Below, piece by piece: positions 1 to 10,062 of a stretch of 56,071 nucleotides of DNA (position 1 is the stretch's first letter; each line of letters begins with the position of its first letter). The notes under the pieces were generated by a model. The model had not been told where the DNA came from and ran no database searches. It was given only the letters and a program-made list of their open reading frames with translations. The translations under genes and the position numbers were made by a program. Origin of the DNA: Azomonas macrocytogenes (lineage in GTDB: Bacteria > Pseudomonadota > Gammaproteobacteria > Pseudomonadales > Pseudomonadaceae); assembly GCF_014191985.1 (NCBI RefSeq), contig NZ_JACHXI010000019.1, positions 32,001 through 88,071 of the forward strand, given 5' to 3'.

Positions 1-260
1 GCCGGTAGCGGCAGGGGCTCGCCCAGCCATTGTGGCCTGGCTGCTGCCACCAGCAACAGCAGCCAGATCGTCAGGTATGGCAATTGCTGGCGCCAACTGG
101 CCAGCGTAAGGCGCGAGCGCTGCCCGGAGAGGCTTTCCAATTCGTCAAGAAAACCGACCTTGAGTGCAGCTTGGCGACTTTCCGCAGCAGGTAGCAAGGC
201 GCGCAACAGCCAGGGGAGGGGCAACAGCGCGAAAATCCAGGGCCAGGCCAGTTCAAGCAT
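1..260 (-). CDS. VWA-domain membrane protein (BatA-like), N-terminal part only
   Basis: Reading leftward from an ATG at 258-260, an open frame of 86 codons runs off the window edge. It begins MLELAWPWIFALLPLPWLL, a hydrophobic anchor, then a polar stretch and a second hydrophobic segment ending near AAARPQWLGEP. That two-helix start is typical of BatA/BatB proteins, in which a von Willebrand factor A domain follows in the periplasm; the VWA domain itself lies outside the window. It overlaps the end of the DUF4381 gene by 8 bp, the gene order expected for a MoxR-DUF58-DUF4381-VWA operon. The family assignment rests on context plus the N-terminus. Confidence 0.75.
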   Translation of the reverse strand, partial: MLELAWPWIFALLPLPWLLRALLPAAESRQAALKVGFLDELESLSGQRSRLTLASWRQQLPYLTIWLLLLVAAARPQWLGEPLPLP

Positions 261-753
261 GTTTTCTGATCCAGGTTTCCACGGCTTGCTCCAGTCCGGC
301 GATAGCTTGGTCATCGAGCTTGCATTCAGCGCGATAGGCACCTTCCACCAGGATCATCCAGCGAGTCAGGCCGGCGGCAGGGCAGCGACTGTCGAGAAAA
401 GCCAGCCAGGTGCGGCCGCTCATGGTATGCGGATTATCTGCCGGATAGCGTGTCCGGCAGATACGTTTGAGCAGGGTGTTGAGCTGTTGCAGCCAGTGGC
501 TGGCCGATTCGCCGGCCTGGGGCTTGTCCAGTTGAGCCAGCTCTTGCAGGGCGGCCAGACGCAGGGAATCGGTCGAGTCATCCTGGTGGGATTCGGTGCT
601 GAACGGTTGCCGTGGCGCTTTTCGCAACCACCACCAACCTCCTGTGGCAAGCATGGGGAGCAGCGCTGCCAGCAGCCACCAGCCGGGAGCCGGTGGCCAC
701 CAGGAAGGAGGGGGCGGGGCGATGAGCGGTGCCAGTTGTTCAAGCGGGTTCAC
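253..753 (-). CDS. DUF4381 domain protein of the MoxR/VWA operon
   Basis: A 166-residue protein with a proline- and tryptophan-rich start (PLIAPPPPSWWPPAPGWW), one membrane helix at about residues 25-45 (LLAALLPMLATGGWWWL) and a basic then soluble C-terminal domain. This is the DUF4381 layout, a small membrane partner found between DUF58 and VWA genes. The start is a GTG at 751-753 that overlaps the DUF58 stop by 4 bp (GTGA), indicating translational coupling. The molecular role is unknown; context suggests a membrane complex serviced by the MoxR ATPase. Confidence 0.85.
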   Translation of the reverse strand: MNPLEQLAPLIAPPPPSWWPPAPGWWLLAALLPMLATGGWWWLRKAPRQPFSTESHQDDSTDSLRLAALQELAQLDKPQAGESASHWLQQLNTLLKRICRTRYPADNPHTMSGRTWLAFLDSRCPAAGLTRWMILVEGAYRAECKLDDQAIAGLEQAVETWIRKHA

Positions 754-1718
754 TGACGGCTCCTGGCCTGGTGCAGGGTCAAGTGATCGTGCAGTTGCTC
801 GACTGCATCACGATGGGTATCCAGTGGCAGCAGCGGGGTGCTCAGGCGCAGCGCCAGGCGTTCCCAACGTAGCCGGCGCCGTTCGGCCTGCTCTCGATAG
901 GCCTGACGCAACTGGCTGTCGCTGCTGTCCAGTTCGAGACGCGCATTGCCTTGGGCGAAGCGCAGCAGGCCGGTGATTGGCAAGGCATGATCGAGCGGGT
1001 CGGATAACGGTAGCAGCAGCAGGTCGATATGCCGACCGAGCAGCCAGAGTTGCCGCTCGGCGGTATCGCTCAGGGCACGTTCATCGCACAGGATTACCGC
1101 CAGACTGCCTGGGCGTAGTACTTCGCGAGCCCGACGCAGGGCCTGGGCAAAGCTTTCCGTGTCGTTTATCGGTTGTGTTCCGCTGTCCAGCCGGTGGTTG
1201 GCTTGAACCAGGCGATCAAGCAGCTGCAGCAAGCTGTGTTTACTGCGTCGCGGCTTGATTTCCAGAAAGCGGCCGTCACCGAAGACCTGGCCGCCAATCC
1301 GGTCGTTGTGCTCTAGCGTGGCCCAGCCGATCAGTGCCGCGGCATGGGCAGCCAGTACCGATTTGAATTGCCGCGAGCTGCCGAAGAACAGCCGCTGGCT
1401 CTGCTCCACCAGAATATAGATGGGGCGTTCGCGTTCCTCGTGGTACAGCTTGGTGTGTGGCTCCTGGGTACGCGCAGTGACACGCCAGTCGATAGTGCGG
1501 ACATCGTCGCCGGGCTGGTAGATCCGTACCTGGTCGAAATCCACCCCACGTCCGCGCAGGCGCGAATGATGTAGACCCAGCAGTGGACTGCGCCGTTGTG
1601 GGGTGGAAAACAACGGCAGTTCATGGATTCTCTTGCGCAAGTCGATCAGCTCGGCCAGGTTCGTGTAGATGCCTTCCGCAGGTTCCACCAGGGCGGTCCC
1701 GGGATCGCGCCTGTGCAT
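750..1718 (-). CDS. DUF58 domain-containing protein
   Basis: A 322-residue soluble protein with the DUF58 hallmark near residues 50-75: RGRGVDFDQVRIYQPGDDVRTIDWRVTART, here split as RGRGVDFDQVR, YQPGDDVR and IDWRVTAR. The rest resembles a VWA-like fold (ILVEQSQRLFFGS, SLAVILCDERALSD). DUF58 proteins occur next to MoxR AAA ATPases and VWA membrane proteins and are thought to help in metal insertion or assembly of membrane complexes. The ATG overlaps the MoxR stop by one base (TGATG). Family confident, client unknown. Confidence 0.9.
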   Translation of the reverse strand: MHRRDPGTALVEPAEGIYTNLAELIDLRKRIHELPLFSTPQRRSPLLGLHHSRLRGRGVDFDQVRIYQPGDDVRTIDWRVTARTQEPHTKLYHEERERPIYILVEQSQRLFFGSSRQFKSVLAAHAAALIGWATLEHNDRIGGQVFGDGRFLEIKPRRSKHSLLQLLDRLVQANHRLDSGTQPINDTESFAQALRRAREVLRPGSLAVILCDERALSDTAERQLWLLGRHIDLLLLPLSDPLDHALPITGLLRFAQGNARLELDSSDSQLRQAYREQAERRRLRWERLALRLSTPLLPLDTHRDAVEQLHDHLTLHQARSRQ

Positions 1719-2677
1719 CAGGCTACAGCCACTACGTCGAGAATGCGTTGGATCACCCGGTCCTGATCGATACCCGAGGCTTCTGCCTCGAAGGAAAGAA
1801 TCAGACGGTGGCGCAAGACATCGAAAAGCATGGCCTGGATATCTTCGGGGCTGACGAAATCACGCCCGGCCAGCCAGGCGTGGGCCCGTGCGCAGCGATC
1901 CAGGGCAATGGTGCCGCGCGGGCTGGAGCCATAGGTGAGCCACTCGGCCAGTTCGGCATCGAACTTGGCCGGGGTGCGGGTCGCCATTACCAATTGCACC
2001 AGGTATTCCTCCACCGCGTCGGCCATATGCAGGCCGAGAATCTCCTTGCGTGCGGCGAAAATTGCCTGCTGGCTGACCTGATGCTCTGGTGCAGTCTCGC
2101 CATTGATGGCTTCACCACGCGTCTGCTGCAGGATACGGCGTTCTACACTGGCATCGGGATAACCGATTTTCACATGCAGGAGAAAGCGATCCAGCTGCGC
2201 TTCCGGTAACGGATAGGTGCCTTCCTGTTCAATGGGGTTCTGGGTTGCCATCACCAGAAACATTGGCGACAGCGGGTAAGTGCTGCGGCCGATGCTGACC
2301 TGGCGCTCAGCCATGGCTTCCAGCAGCGCCGATTGCACTTTGGCCGGTGCCCGATTGATTTCGTCAGCCAGCAGCAGGTTGTGGAAGATCGGTCCTTGCT
2401 GGAAAACGAAGCTGCCGGTTTCAGGGCGGTAGATTTCAGTGCCGGTGATATCGGCCGGCAACAGGTCAGGGGTGAACTGGATGCGATGGAATTCGGCTTC
2501 CACGCCTTCGGCCAACTCCTTGATCGCGCGCGTCTTGGCCAGGCCCGGGGCACCCTCCACCAGCAAGTGGCCATCGGCGAGCAAGGCGATCAACAGGCGC
2601 TCGACCAGCCGTTCCTGTCCGAGGATGCGGTTGGACAGGAATTGCCTGAGCGCGATCAATGCTTCACGGTGATCCAT
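1718..2677 (-). CDS. MoxR-family AAA+ ATPase
   Basis: A 319-residue AAA+ ATPase: Walker A GAPGLAKTR at about residues 40-48, Walker B LLADEINRAPAKVQSALLEAM, sensor 1 ATQNPIEQEGTYPLPEAQLDRF and the C-terminal lid. These are signatures of the MoxR subfamily, chaperone-like ATPases that work with VWA proteins. The ATG at 2675-2677 is preferred because the protein then begins MDHREALIALRQ, the normal MoxR N-terminus; an open frame continues to 2815 but the extra 46 residues look like untranslated leader. First gene of the four-gene operon. Confidence 0.92.
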   Translation of the reverse strand: MDHREALIALRQFLSNRILGQERLVERLLIALLADGHLLVEGAPGLAKTRAIKELAEGVEAEFHRIQFTPDLLPADITGTEIYRPETGSFVFQQGPIFHNLLLADEINRAPAKVQSALLEAMAERQVSIGRSTYPLSPMFLVMATQNPIEQEGTYPLPEAQLDRFLLHVKIGYPDASVERRILQQTRGEAINGETAPEHQVSQQAIFAARKEILGLHMADAVEEYLVQLVMATRTPAKFDAELAEWLTYGSSPRGTIALDRCARAHAWLAGRDFVSPEDIQAMLFDVLRHRLILSFEAEASGIDQDRVIQRILDVVAVA

Positions 2678-2811
2678 CGTGGTTTCAGTCCTTGTTGATA
2701 TTGATGATCGATCCAGGCTGGCCGGATAGATGCTTTGGGCTGGAGGGTGTGCCACTTTAATGCATTGCAGGCTTTGCAGACCAACCCTTGCAGGCTCAGG
2801 GGACGGAGCAA

Positions 2812-3513
2812 TCAATCAAGAGTCGCGGTCAGGTATTCGAGGACTTTTGCCATCAGCGCGTTAGCCTTGGCATAGGTGTCAACCGGCGTCGCATGCAACG
2901 TATTCCCGCTTTGTATGTAAGGCCTTTGTGCGACCAGCTCTTCGCTATACAGAGTGCTCAGCGCATGGGCGCTTTCAGGTGTGGTTTCCAGGTGGAATTG
3001 CAGGCCGAGCGTACGTGCTCCGATCTGGAAGGCCTGGTTCTGGCAACCTTCGCTACTGGCCAGCAACATTGCTTGCGCTGGTAGATCGAAGGTTTCGCCA
3101 TGCCAATGGAAAACCTTGGTGCTGGGTGGAAAGGGGAATGTTCCAGATGGGCTTTCCTGTCCGAATATGGGAAACCAGCCCAGTTCCTTCTCTTGTGCAG
3201 GATAGACGTTGGCGCCCAGCGAACTGGCGATCAATTGTGCACCCAGACAAATACCCAGCACGGCCTTGTTGCTTTTCACTGCATCGGCAATGTAACGCTT
3301 TTCAGCTTGCAGCCAAGGCAACCTGTGTTCGTCGTTCACGCTCATCGGGCCACCCAGGATGATCAGCAGGTCAACCTGATCGAGCGAAGGAAATCCCGGG
3401 GTTTCGAAAAAACGGGTATACGAGATAGATGCGTTTCGTTCTTGCAGCCACTTTTCGATACTGCCAAGACCTTCGAAAGGGACGTGTTGAAGGACATGGA
3501 CCTGCATTGACAT
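2812..3513 (-). CDS. Class I glutamine amidotransferase
   Basis: A 233-residue protein with the full class I GATase signature: oxyanion loop LLIILGGPMSVND, nucleophile Cys in AVLGICLGAQLIA, and the His-Glu part in LGLQFHLETTPES. It resembles GMP synthase-like stand-alone amidotransferases (YfeJ/YP_-type), which cleave gamma-glutamyl bonds on unidentified substrates. It is transcribed divergently from mucD and lies 134 bp upstream of moxR on the same strand. Substrate unknown. Confidence 0.88.
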   Translation of the reverse strand: MSMQVHVLQHVPFEGLGSIEKWLQERNASISYTRFFETPGFPSLDQVDLLIILGGPMSVNDEHRLPWLQAEKRYIADAVKSNKAVLGICLGAQLIASSLGANVYPAQEKELGWFPIFGQESPSGTFPFPPSTKVFHWHGETFDLPAQAMLLASSEGCQNQAFQIGARTLGLQFHLETTPESAHALSTLYSEELVAQRPYIQSGNTLHATPVDTYAKANALMAKVLEYLTATLD

Positions 3514-3711
3514 TACTCCTGGCGGTGAGCTGCGAGCCTACCTGCAAAACGGCGGTTCCGGTAAGTGGCGCGTTTCAAAATACCATGACGACTGCTGTAG
3601 AGCCCGTTGCCAAGCCGATGGCATACCCTGGTGCAACCAACTATCGTGCTCGCAGACTTCGACCGGTCTGCGGTAAGTTAAGCGCTCTTTGAATGTGGAG
3701 ATTTGTAGATA

Positions 3712-5136
3712 ATGTTCCATAGAAAGAGTTGTATTGCCTTCTTGGCAGGGCTGGCCTTGCTGGGACAGGCGCTATCGGCCCAGGCAGACCTGCCTGACTT
3801 CACTTCTCTCGTCGAGGATGCCTCGCCAGCGGTCGTCAATATCAGCACCAAGCAGAATCTTCCCGACCGTGGTGCGGCCAGTTCTCGGATGCTGCCGGAT
3901 CTCGAAGGCTTGCCGCCTATTTTTCGTGAATTCTTCGAGCGCAGCATTCCAGGCATGCCGGCCGATCCTGGCCGAGGCCGGCAGCAAGAGGCCCAATCCC
4001 TTGGTTCCGGTTTCATCATCTCGGCTGATGGTTATGTCCTGACCAACAATCATGTGGTTGCCGAAGCAGACGAAATCGTGGTGCGCTTGCCTGATCGCAG
4101 CGAACTCACAGCGAAGCTCGTCGGTGCCGATCCGCGGACCGATGTTGCCTTGCTGAAGGTCGAGGGCAAGAATCTTCCGACGGTCAAACTCGGTAAATCG
4201 AGCGAACTGAAGGCTGGCGAATGGGTGTTGGCAATCGGCTCGCCGTTCGGCTTCGACCATACGGTGACGTCCGGTATCGTCAGTGCCGTGGGCCGCAGTC
4301 TGCCGAGTGAAAGCTATGTGCCTTTCATTCAGACCGATGTGGCGATCAACCCTGGCAACTCGGGCGGACCGCTGTTCAACTTGAAAGGTGAGGTCGTGGG
4401 AATCAATTCCCAGATTTTTACCCGCTCCGGAGGCTTCATGGGCTTGTCCTTCGCCATTCCCATTGATGTGGCGATGGATGTGGCGAATCAGTTGCGTACC
4501 GAAGGCAAGGTCAGGCGTGGCTGGCTGGGCGTGGTCATTCAGGAAGTCAACAAGGATCTGGCCGAGTCGTTCGGGCTGGAACGTCCTGCCGGCGCGTTGG
4601 TCGCACAAGTCATGGAAGGTGGACCGGCGGCCAAGGGCGGCATAAAAGTGGGTGATGTCATTCTTAGCGTAAATGGCAAGCCAATCATCATGTCTGCCGA
4701 TCTGCCGCATCAGATCGGTTCGATGAAACCAGGCACTACTGCCGAGCTGATGGTGGCGCGAGAAGGTGATCGCAAGAAACTGGCCATTACCATTGAAGCG
4801 CTGCCCGACGAAAAGGAAATGCTCTCCTCGAATGAGGGAAGTGGCGCAGAAAAAAGCAGCAATCGGTTAGGAGTTCGGGTTGCCGAGCTGACTGCCGAGC
4901 AGAAGCAAAGCCTCGATTTGCAGGGTGGCGTGGTCATCAGCCAGATAATAGGCGGACCGTCCGCCATGATTGGTTTGCGTCCAGGCGATGTGATTACCCA
5001 TCTGAATAATACGGCTATCGATTCGGTGTCGACATTCACCAAAATAGCTGAAAACTTGCCGGCCAAACGCTCGATTTCCATGCGTGTCTTGCGCCAGGGA
5101 CGAGCGAGCTTCATTACGTTCAAGCTTGCAGAGTAA
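3712..5136 (+). CDS. mucD: Periplasmic DegP-type serine protease MucD
   Basis: A 474-residue HtrA/DegP protease. The signal peptide ends near ALSAQA (about residue 25). The catalytic triad is His114 (TNNHVV), Asp144 (RTDVALL) and Ser217 (GNSGGP). Two PDZ domains follow (LGVVIQEVNKDLA and GVRVAELTAEQKQ). In Pseudomonas MucD degrades misfolded envelope proteins and restrains the AlgU stress response. GGAG at 3697-3700 precedes the ATG at 11-nt spacing. Downstream lepA/lepB is the standard order, but upstream algU-mucA-mucB-mucC are absent; a divergent amidotransferase stands there instead, so mucD must have its own promoter in 3514-3711. Confidence 0.95.
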   Translation: MFHRKSCIAFLAGLALLGQALSAQADLPDFTSLVEDASPAVVNISTKQNLPDRGAASSRMLPDLEGLPPIFREFFERSIPGMPADPGRGRQQEAQSLGSGFIISADGYVLTNNHVVAEADEIVVRLPDRSELTAKLVGADPRTDVALLKVEGKNLPTVKLGKSSELKAGEWVLAIGSPFGFDHTVTSGIVSAVGRSLPSESYVPFIQTDVAINPGNSGGPLFNLKGEVVGINSQIFTRSGGFMGLSFAIPIDVAMDVANQLRTEGKVRRGWLGVVIQEVNKDLAESFGLERPAGALVAQVMEGGPAAKGGIKVGDVILSVNGKPIIMSADLPHQIGSMKPGTTAELMVAREGDRKKLAITIEALPDEKEMLSSNEGSGAEKSSNRLGVRVAELTAEQKQSLDLQGGVVISQIIGGPSAMIGLRPGDVITHLNNTAIDSVSTFTKIAENLPAKRSISMRVLRQGRASFITFKLAE

Positions 5137-5157
5137 GAACGTAGCGAATGTGAAAGG

Positions 5158-5183
5158 GGCGGCTTATCAAAGCCGCCTTTTTT
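5158..5183 (+). terminator. Rho-independent terminator of mucD
   Basis: A 7-bp perfect stem GGCGGCT/AGCCGCC with a TATCAA loop is followed by six T residues, 22 bp after the mucD stop codon. It separates mucD from the lepA promoter region. Confidence 0.9.
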
Positions 5184-5356
5184 ACATCCCTATACCTGCG
5201 GATCAAACTTTCCGGAGGCGATGGCAAAGTGATTTCTTTTCGATAGGTGTTACTGATATCCCATAGTGTCTGGCGTGGCGCTTGCAGGGGTGATCGGTTA
5301 CACTTCGTGGCCATTTCGGCAGGCGGTCGGCCTGCATCTATCCGAGTATCCAAGCT

Positions 5357-7156
5357 GTGAGCGACCTGAGTCATATCCGTAATTTCTCAATCATTGCGCA
5401 TATCGATCATGGCAAGTCGACCCTGGCGGATCGCTTCATCCAGATCTGCGGTGGCTTGGCCGATCGAGAAATGGAAGCCCAGGTTCTGGATTCCATGGAG
5501 CTCGAGCGTGAGCGTGGCATCACTATCAAGGCTCACAGCGTGACCCTGCACTACAAGGCGCAGGATGGTAAAACCTACCAGCTCAATTTCATCGACACGC
5601 CCGGGCATGTCGACTTTACCTATGAGGTCAGCCGTTCGCTCGCCGCCTGCGAAGGTGCGCTACTGGTCGTGGATGCAGGCCAGGGAGTCGAGGCGCAATC
5701 GGTCGCCAACTGCTATACCGCCATCGAGCAGGGGCTGGAGGTCATGCCGGTGCTCAACAAGATGGATCTTCCCCAGGCCGAACCGGAGCGAGTCAAGGAA
5801 GAAATCGAGCACATCATCGGGATCGATGCGACCGACGCCGTTTCTTGCAGCGCGAAAAGCGGCATGGGTGTCGTTGATGTGCTGGAGCGGCTGGTGCAGG
5901 TCATTCCTGCTCCCGAAGGCGAAATCGACGCTCCGCTGCAAGCATTGATCATCGATTCCTGGTTCGACAACTACCTGGGCGTAGTCTCGCTGGTCCGGGT
6001 CAAGCATGGCCGAGTGAAAAAGGGTGACAAGATTCTTGTTAAATCCACCGGCAAGCTTCATCAGGTCGACAGTGTTGGAGTCTTCACGCCCAAGCATACG
6101 GAAATGGGGGATCTCAAGGCTGGCGAAGTGGGCTTCATCATCGCCGGTATCAAGGATATCCATGGCGCTCCGGTAGGCGATACGCTGACTCTTTCCAGCA
6201 CCCCGGATGTGGCCATGTTGCCGGGTTTCCAACGGATCAAGCCGCAGGTTTATGCCGGGCTGTTCCCGGTCAGCTCCGACGATTTCGAAGATTTCCGCGA
6301 GGCGTTGCAGAAGCTCACCCTGAACGATGCGGCCTTGCAGTACGAGCCGGAAAGTTCCGATGCGTTGGGGTTCGGCTTCCGCATCGGTTTTCTTGGCATG
6401 CTGCACATGGAGATCATCCAGGAACGGCTCGAGCGTGAATACGACCTTGACCTGATCACGACCGCACCTACTGTAATCTACGAGCTGGTGCTGAAAAACG
6501 GTGAGATCCAATACGTCGACAACCCGTCCAAGCTACCTGATCTGTCTTCCATCGATGAGATGCGCGAGCCCATCGTGCAGGCCAATATTCTGGTTCCTCA
6601 GGATCACTTGGGCAATGTCATTACCCTGTGCATCGAAAAGCGTGGGGTCCAGCGCGACATGCAGTTCCTGGGTACACAGGTTCAGGTTCGCTACGATCTG
6701 CCGATGAGTGAGGTCGTGATGGATTTCTTCGATCGCTTGAAATCGGTGAGTCGCGGCTATGCTTCACTGGATTACAGTTTCGATCGCTTCCAGGCGGCCA
6801 ATCTGGTGCGGCTGGATGTCTTGATCAATGGTGAGAAGGTGGATGCCCTGGCACTGATTGTCCATCGCGATAATGCGCATCATAAAGGCCGTGCCCTGAC
6901 CGAGAAAATGAAGGAACTGATTCCACGGCAGATGTTCGATGTGGCCATCCAGGCGGCCATCGGCGGCCAAGTCGTCGCCCGGACCACGGTAAAGGCACTG
7001 CGCAAGAACGTTCTGGCCAAATGCTATGGTGGTGACGCAAGCCGCAAGCGCAAATTGCTGGAGAAGCAGAAGGCAGGCAAGAAGCGCATGAAGCAGGTTG
7101 GCAGTGTAGAAATTCCCCAGGAGGCGTTCCTGGCGGTTCTGAAGGTGGATAGCTGA
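5357..7156 (+). CDS. lepA: Elongation factor 4 (LepA)
   Basis: A 599-residue translational GTPase, the usual Pseudomonas length. G-domain motifs: [13 protein letters not shown] (G1), GITIKAH (G2), DTPGHVDF (G3), NKMDLP (G4), SAKSGMG (G5). The LepA-specific C-terminal domain ends with [15 protein letters not shown]4 back-translocates stalled ribosomes. The start is a GTG (GTGAGCGACCTG) placing the conserved [17 protein letters not shown] at the right position. It is separated from mucD by a terminator and 173 bp, and lepB starts 1 nt after its stop codon, so the two are co-transcribed. Confidence 0.98.
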   Translation: MSDLSHIRNFSIIAHIDHGKSTLADRFIQICGGLADREMEAQVLDSMELERERGITIKAHSVTLHYKAQDGKTYQLNFIDTPGHVDFTYEVSRSLAACEGALLVVDAGQGVEAQSVANCYTAIEQGLEVMPVLNKMDLPQAEPERVKEEIEHIIGIDATDAVSCSAKSGMGVVDVLERLVQVIPAPEGEIDAPLQALIIDSWFDNYLGVVSLVRVKHGRVKKGDKILVKSTGKLHQVDSVGVFTPKHTEMGDLKAGEVGFIIAGIKDIHGAPVGDTLTLSSTPDVAMLPGFQRIKPQVYAGLFPVSSDDFEDFREALQKLTLNDAALQYEPESSDALGFGFRIGFLGMLHMEIIQERLEREYDLDLITTAPTVIYELVLKNGEIQYVDNPSKLPDLSSIDEMREPIVQANILVPQDHLGNVITLCIEKRGVQRDMQFLGTQVQVRYDLPMSEVVMDFFDRLKSVSRGYASLDYSFDRFQAANLVRLDVLINGEKVDALALIVHRDNAHHKGRALTEKMKELIPRQMFDVAIQAAIGGQVVARTTVKALRKNVLAKCYGGDASRKRKLLEKQKAGKKRMKQVGSVEIPQEAFLAVLKVDS

Positions 7157-7157
7157 A

Positions 7158-8012
7158 ATGTCGATCAATTTTCCATTGATGCTGGTCGTCGCAGTATTGG
7201 TATGCGGTGCCCTGGCTCTGCTGGACCTGTTTTTTTTCGCGCCGCGGCGGCGGGCGGCCATCGCCAATTACCAGGCGACTGTCACCAAGGCCGATCCTGC
7301 AGCGCTCGAGGCGCTGAAGAAGGAGCCAGTACTGGTCGAGTATGGCAAGTCTTTCTTTCCCGTATTGGCCATCGTTCTGGTGTTGCGCTCCTTTTTGGTC
7401 GAGCCTTTCCAGATTCCGTCCGGTTCGATGAAACCTACGCTGGAAGTGGGCGACTTCATCCTGGTCAACAAGTTCGCCTATGGCATTCGGCTGCCGGTGG
7501 TCGATACCAAGGTCATCAGCGTCAGCGACCCGCAACGCGGCGATGTCATGGTGTTCCGTTACCCCAGCGATCCGGATGTCAATTACATCAAGCGAGTGGT
7601 TGGTCTGCCTGGGGATGTGGTGCGTTATACCAGTGACAAGCGGTTGTTCATCAACGGTGAATCGGTAGCTGAAAAGCTGGTCGGGGAAGAGCCGGGTAGT
7701 CTGGGCAGCACCAGGCTGTACGAGGAGCAACTGGGCAAGGTGGAACATCTGATCCGCAAGGAAATGGGCCGCTACCGCATCGAACCTGACCGCCAGTGGA
7801 CAGTACCGGCAGGTCATTACTTCATGATGGGTGACAATCGGGACAACTCCAACGACAGTCGTTACTGGAACGATCCCAATATTCCCGCCCAGCTACAGGG
7901 TATGGTTCCCGACCGGAATATCGTCGGCAAGGCCTTCGCAGTCTGGATGAGCTGGCCGGATCCGAAGTTCAGTCACTTGCCAGATTTTTCCCGGGTGGGA
8001 TTGATTCTGTGA
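7158..8012 (+). CDS. lepB: Signal peptidase I (LepB)
   Basis: A 284-residue inner-membrane protease with two N-terminal membrane segments (about residues 5-28 and 64-80) and a periplasmic catalytic domain. The Ser/Lys dyad is visible as Ser90 (PSGSMKPT) and Lys145 (NYIKRVVG), the same numbers as in E. coli LepB; box E is GDNRDNSNDSRYW. It cleaves signal peptides of exported proteins. Only 1 nt separates it from lepA. Confidence 0.98.
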   Translation: MSINFPLMLVVAVLVCGALALLDLFFFAPRRRAAIANYQATVTKADPAALEALKKEPVLVEYGKSFFPVLAIVLVLRSFLVEPFQIPSGSMKPTLEVGDFILVNKFAYGIRLPVVDTKVISVSDPQRGDVMVFRYPSDPDVNYIKRVVGLPGDVVRYTSDKRLFINGESVAEKLVGEEPGSLGSTRLYEEQLGKVEHLIRKEMGRYRIEPDRQWTVPAGHYFMMGDNRDNSNDSRYWNDPNIPAQLQGMVPDRNIVGKAFAVWMSWPDPKFSHLPDFSRVGLIL

Positions 8013-8084
8013 AAGCAATGGATTGCTGGCGTTTCGTCCGGCTCTGCTGGCTAAAAAAACCGCAAAAGGATTTTGTGAGGCGAC

Positions 8085-8462
8085 ATGAACCTTCCACGTT
8101 CGCAAAAAGGATTGTCCGTGCTGGGTTGGTTAGTGATGCTGGCCCTGGTGGCATTTCTTGCCAGCACCTTATTCAAGATGTTGCCGCATTATCTGGACTA
8201 TATGTCCATGGACAAGGTCATCGCTTCTGCAGAGACCGACAGCAATCTCGATATCCATAGCGTGCAGGACTTCTATACTCACGTAGGAAAGGGGATGCAG
8301 GTCAACGGCATTCGCGATCTCGATATGAAAGAAGCATTGAAGGTCGAATTGGAAGACGAAGAATTCAATGTGCACCTTGCCTATGAAAAACGTGAGTCCC
8401 TGATCGGTAATCTCGATCTGGTGGCTCGTTTTGCCAAAGAATACCGATTTAGGATGCCGTGA
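8085..8462 (+). CDS. DUF4845 membrane protein
   Basis: A 125-residue protein with one N-terminal helix ([22 protein letters not shown]) and a small soluble domain, matching the DUF4845 protein that sits between lepB and rnc in Pseudomonas. The ATG follows GTGAGGCGAC. Its TGA overlaps the GTG of rnc (GTGA), so translation is coupled. The function is unknown; conserved position suggests a role beside signal peptidase or RNase III expression. Confidence 0.88.
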   Translation: MNLPRSQKGLSVLGWLVMLALVAFLASTLFKMLPHYLDYMSMDKVIASAETDSNLDIHSVQDFYTHVGKGMQVNGIRDLDMKEALKVELEDEEFNVHLAYEKRESLIGNLDLVARFAKEYRFRMP

Positions 8463-9148
8463 GTACTTCGTTAGATCGTCTCGAGCGCAAGCTCGGTTAC
8501 CACTTCAAGAACCAGGAGCTGCTGCTCGTTGCCTTGACCCACCGCAGCTATGCCGGGCGCAACAATGAGCGATTGGAGTTCCTTGGCGATGCCATTCTCA
8601 ACTTCGTTGCTGGTGAAGCACTCTTCACTCATTTCCCCCAGGCCCGTGAAGGACAGCTTTCGCGCTTGCGGGCACGTTTGGTCAAGGGACAGACCCTGGC
8701 TGTCCTGGCGCGCGGCTTCGAGCTGGGGGATTACCTGCGCCTTGGTTCCGGCGAGCTGAAAAGCGGAGGTTTTCGCCGTGAATCGATCCTGGCCGATGCT
8801 CTGGAAGCCTTGATCGGAGCTATCTATCTGGATGGTGGCATGGATAGGGTGCGCGAGCGTGTACTGGCCTGGCTGGTCAACGAATTGCAAGGGTTGACGC
8901 TGGTCGATACCAACAAGGACCCCAAGACACGACTGCAGGAATTCCTCCAGTCGCGTGGCCACGAGTTGCCGCGCTACGAGGTCGTGGATATCCAGGGTGA
9001 ACCCCATTGCCGTACTTTCTATGTGGAGTGTCAGGTGGCGCTGTTGAACGAACGAACCCAGGGGCAGGGGCCCAGTCGGCGGATTGCCGAGCAGGTAGCT
9101 GCTGCCGCCGCCCTGGTCGGGCTCGGTGTGGAGAACGCTCATGAGTGA
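8459..9148 (+). CDS. rnc: Ribonuclease III
   Basis: A 229-residue double-strand RNA endonuclease. The catalytic signature [12 protein letters not shown] is at about residues 36-47, the second acidic site is [15 protein letters not shown], and a C-terminal dsRNA-binding domain begins near [14 protein letters not shown]. It processes rRNA precursors and structured mRNAs. GTG start inside the previous stop; the 3' end overlaps era by 8 bp, the usual rnc-era coupling. Confidence 0.98.
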   Translation: MSTSLDRLERKLGYHFKNQELLLVALTHRSYAGRNNERLEFLGDAILNFVAGEALFTHFPQAREGQLSRLRARLVKGQTLAVLARGFELGDYLRLGSGELKSGGFRRESILADALEALIGAIYLDGGMDRVRERVLAWLVNELQGLTLVDTNKDPKTRLQEFLQSRGHELPRYEVVDIQGEPHCRTFYVECQVALLNERTQGQGPSRRIAEQVAAAAALVGLGVENAHE

Positions 9149-10037
9149 ATCGCCTGCTGAACGTTGTGGCTACGTTGCCATCGTCGGTCGACCCAACGTG
9201 GGCAAGTCGACCTTGCTGAACCACATGCTCGGCCAGAAGCTCGCCATCACCTCACGCAAGCCACAGACTACTCGGCACAATATGCTTGGTATCAAGACTG
9301 AAGGTGCGGTCCAGGCGATCTACGTGGACACCCCCGGCCTGCACAAACAGGGCGAGACGGCGCTTAACCGCTACATGAACCGGACGGCGGCTGCGGCCTT
9401 GAAGGATGTGGATGTGGTTGTTTTCGTCGTCGACCGTGCTCGCTGGACCGATGAAGACCAGATGGTGCTCGAGCGGGTTCGTTTTGTGTCAGGGCCACTT
9501 ATTGTCGCGGTGAACAAAACCGATCGCCTTGATGACAAGGCCGAGCTGTTGCCGCATCTCGAATGGCTGGCGCAACAGTTGCCGAATGCCGAGATCGTAC
9601 CAATTTCCGCCCAGCACGGCAGGAATCTGGATCTTCTGGAAAGGCTGGTGGCCGAGCGTTTGCCGGAAGGCGAACATTTTTTCCCGGAAGATCAGATCAC
9701 CGACCGCAGCAGCCGTTTCCTTGCGGCCGAACTGGTGCGTGAAAAAATCATGCGCCAGCTCGGCGCCGAAGTGCCTTACCAGGTAACCGTTGAGATCGAA
9801 GAGTTCAAACAGGAAGGCCATGTCCTGCATATTCATGCACTGATTCTGGTCGAGCGCGACGGGCAGAAGAAAATCATCATCGGTGACAAGGGCGAGCGGC
9901 TGAAGCGTATCGGCCAGGAAGCCCGCAAGGATATGGAAGTGTTGTTCGACTCCAAGGTAATGCTCAATCTCTGGGTCAAGGTCAAAGGTGGCTGGTCCGA
10001 TGATGAACGTGCCTTACACTCGCTGGGTTACGATTGA
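9141..10037 (+). CDS. era: Ribosome-assembly GTPase Era
   Basis: A 298-residue GTPase: G1 [11 protein letters not shown]3 DTPGL, G4 NKTDR, then a C-terminal KH domain ([16 protein letters not shown]) that binds the 3' end of 16S rRNA. The ATG at 9141 is chosen because it gives [19 protein letters not shown] and the standard short overlap with rnc; an earlier in-frame start at 9126 would add five residues inside rnc. Confidence 0.97.
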   Translation: MSESPAERCGYVAIVGRPNVGKSTLLNHMLGQKLAITSRKPQTTRHNMLGIKTEGAVQAIYVDTPGLHKQGETALNRYMNRTAAAALKDVDVVVFVVDRARWTDEDQMVLERVRFVSGPLIVAVNKTDRLDDKAELLPHLEWLAQQLPNAEIVPISAQHGRNLDLLERLVAERLPEGEHFFPEDQITDRSSRFLAAELVREKIMRQLGAEVPYQVTVEIEEFKQEGHVLHIHALILVERDGQKKIIIGDKGERLKRIGQEARKDMEVLFDSKVMLNLWVKVKGGWSDDERALHSLGYD

Positions 10038-10062
10038 AGCCGATAAAAGCGCTGGAGGCTTG

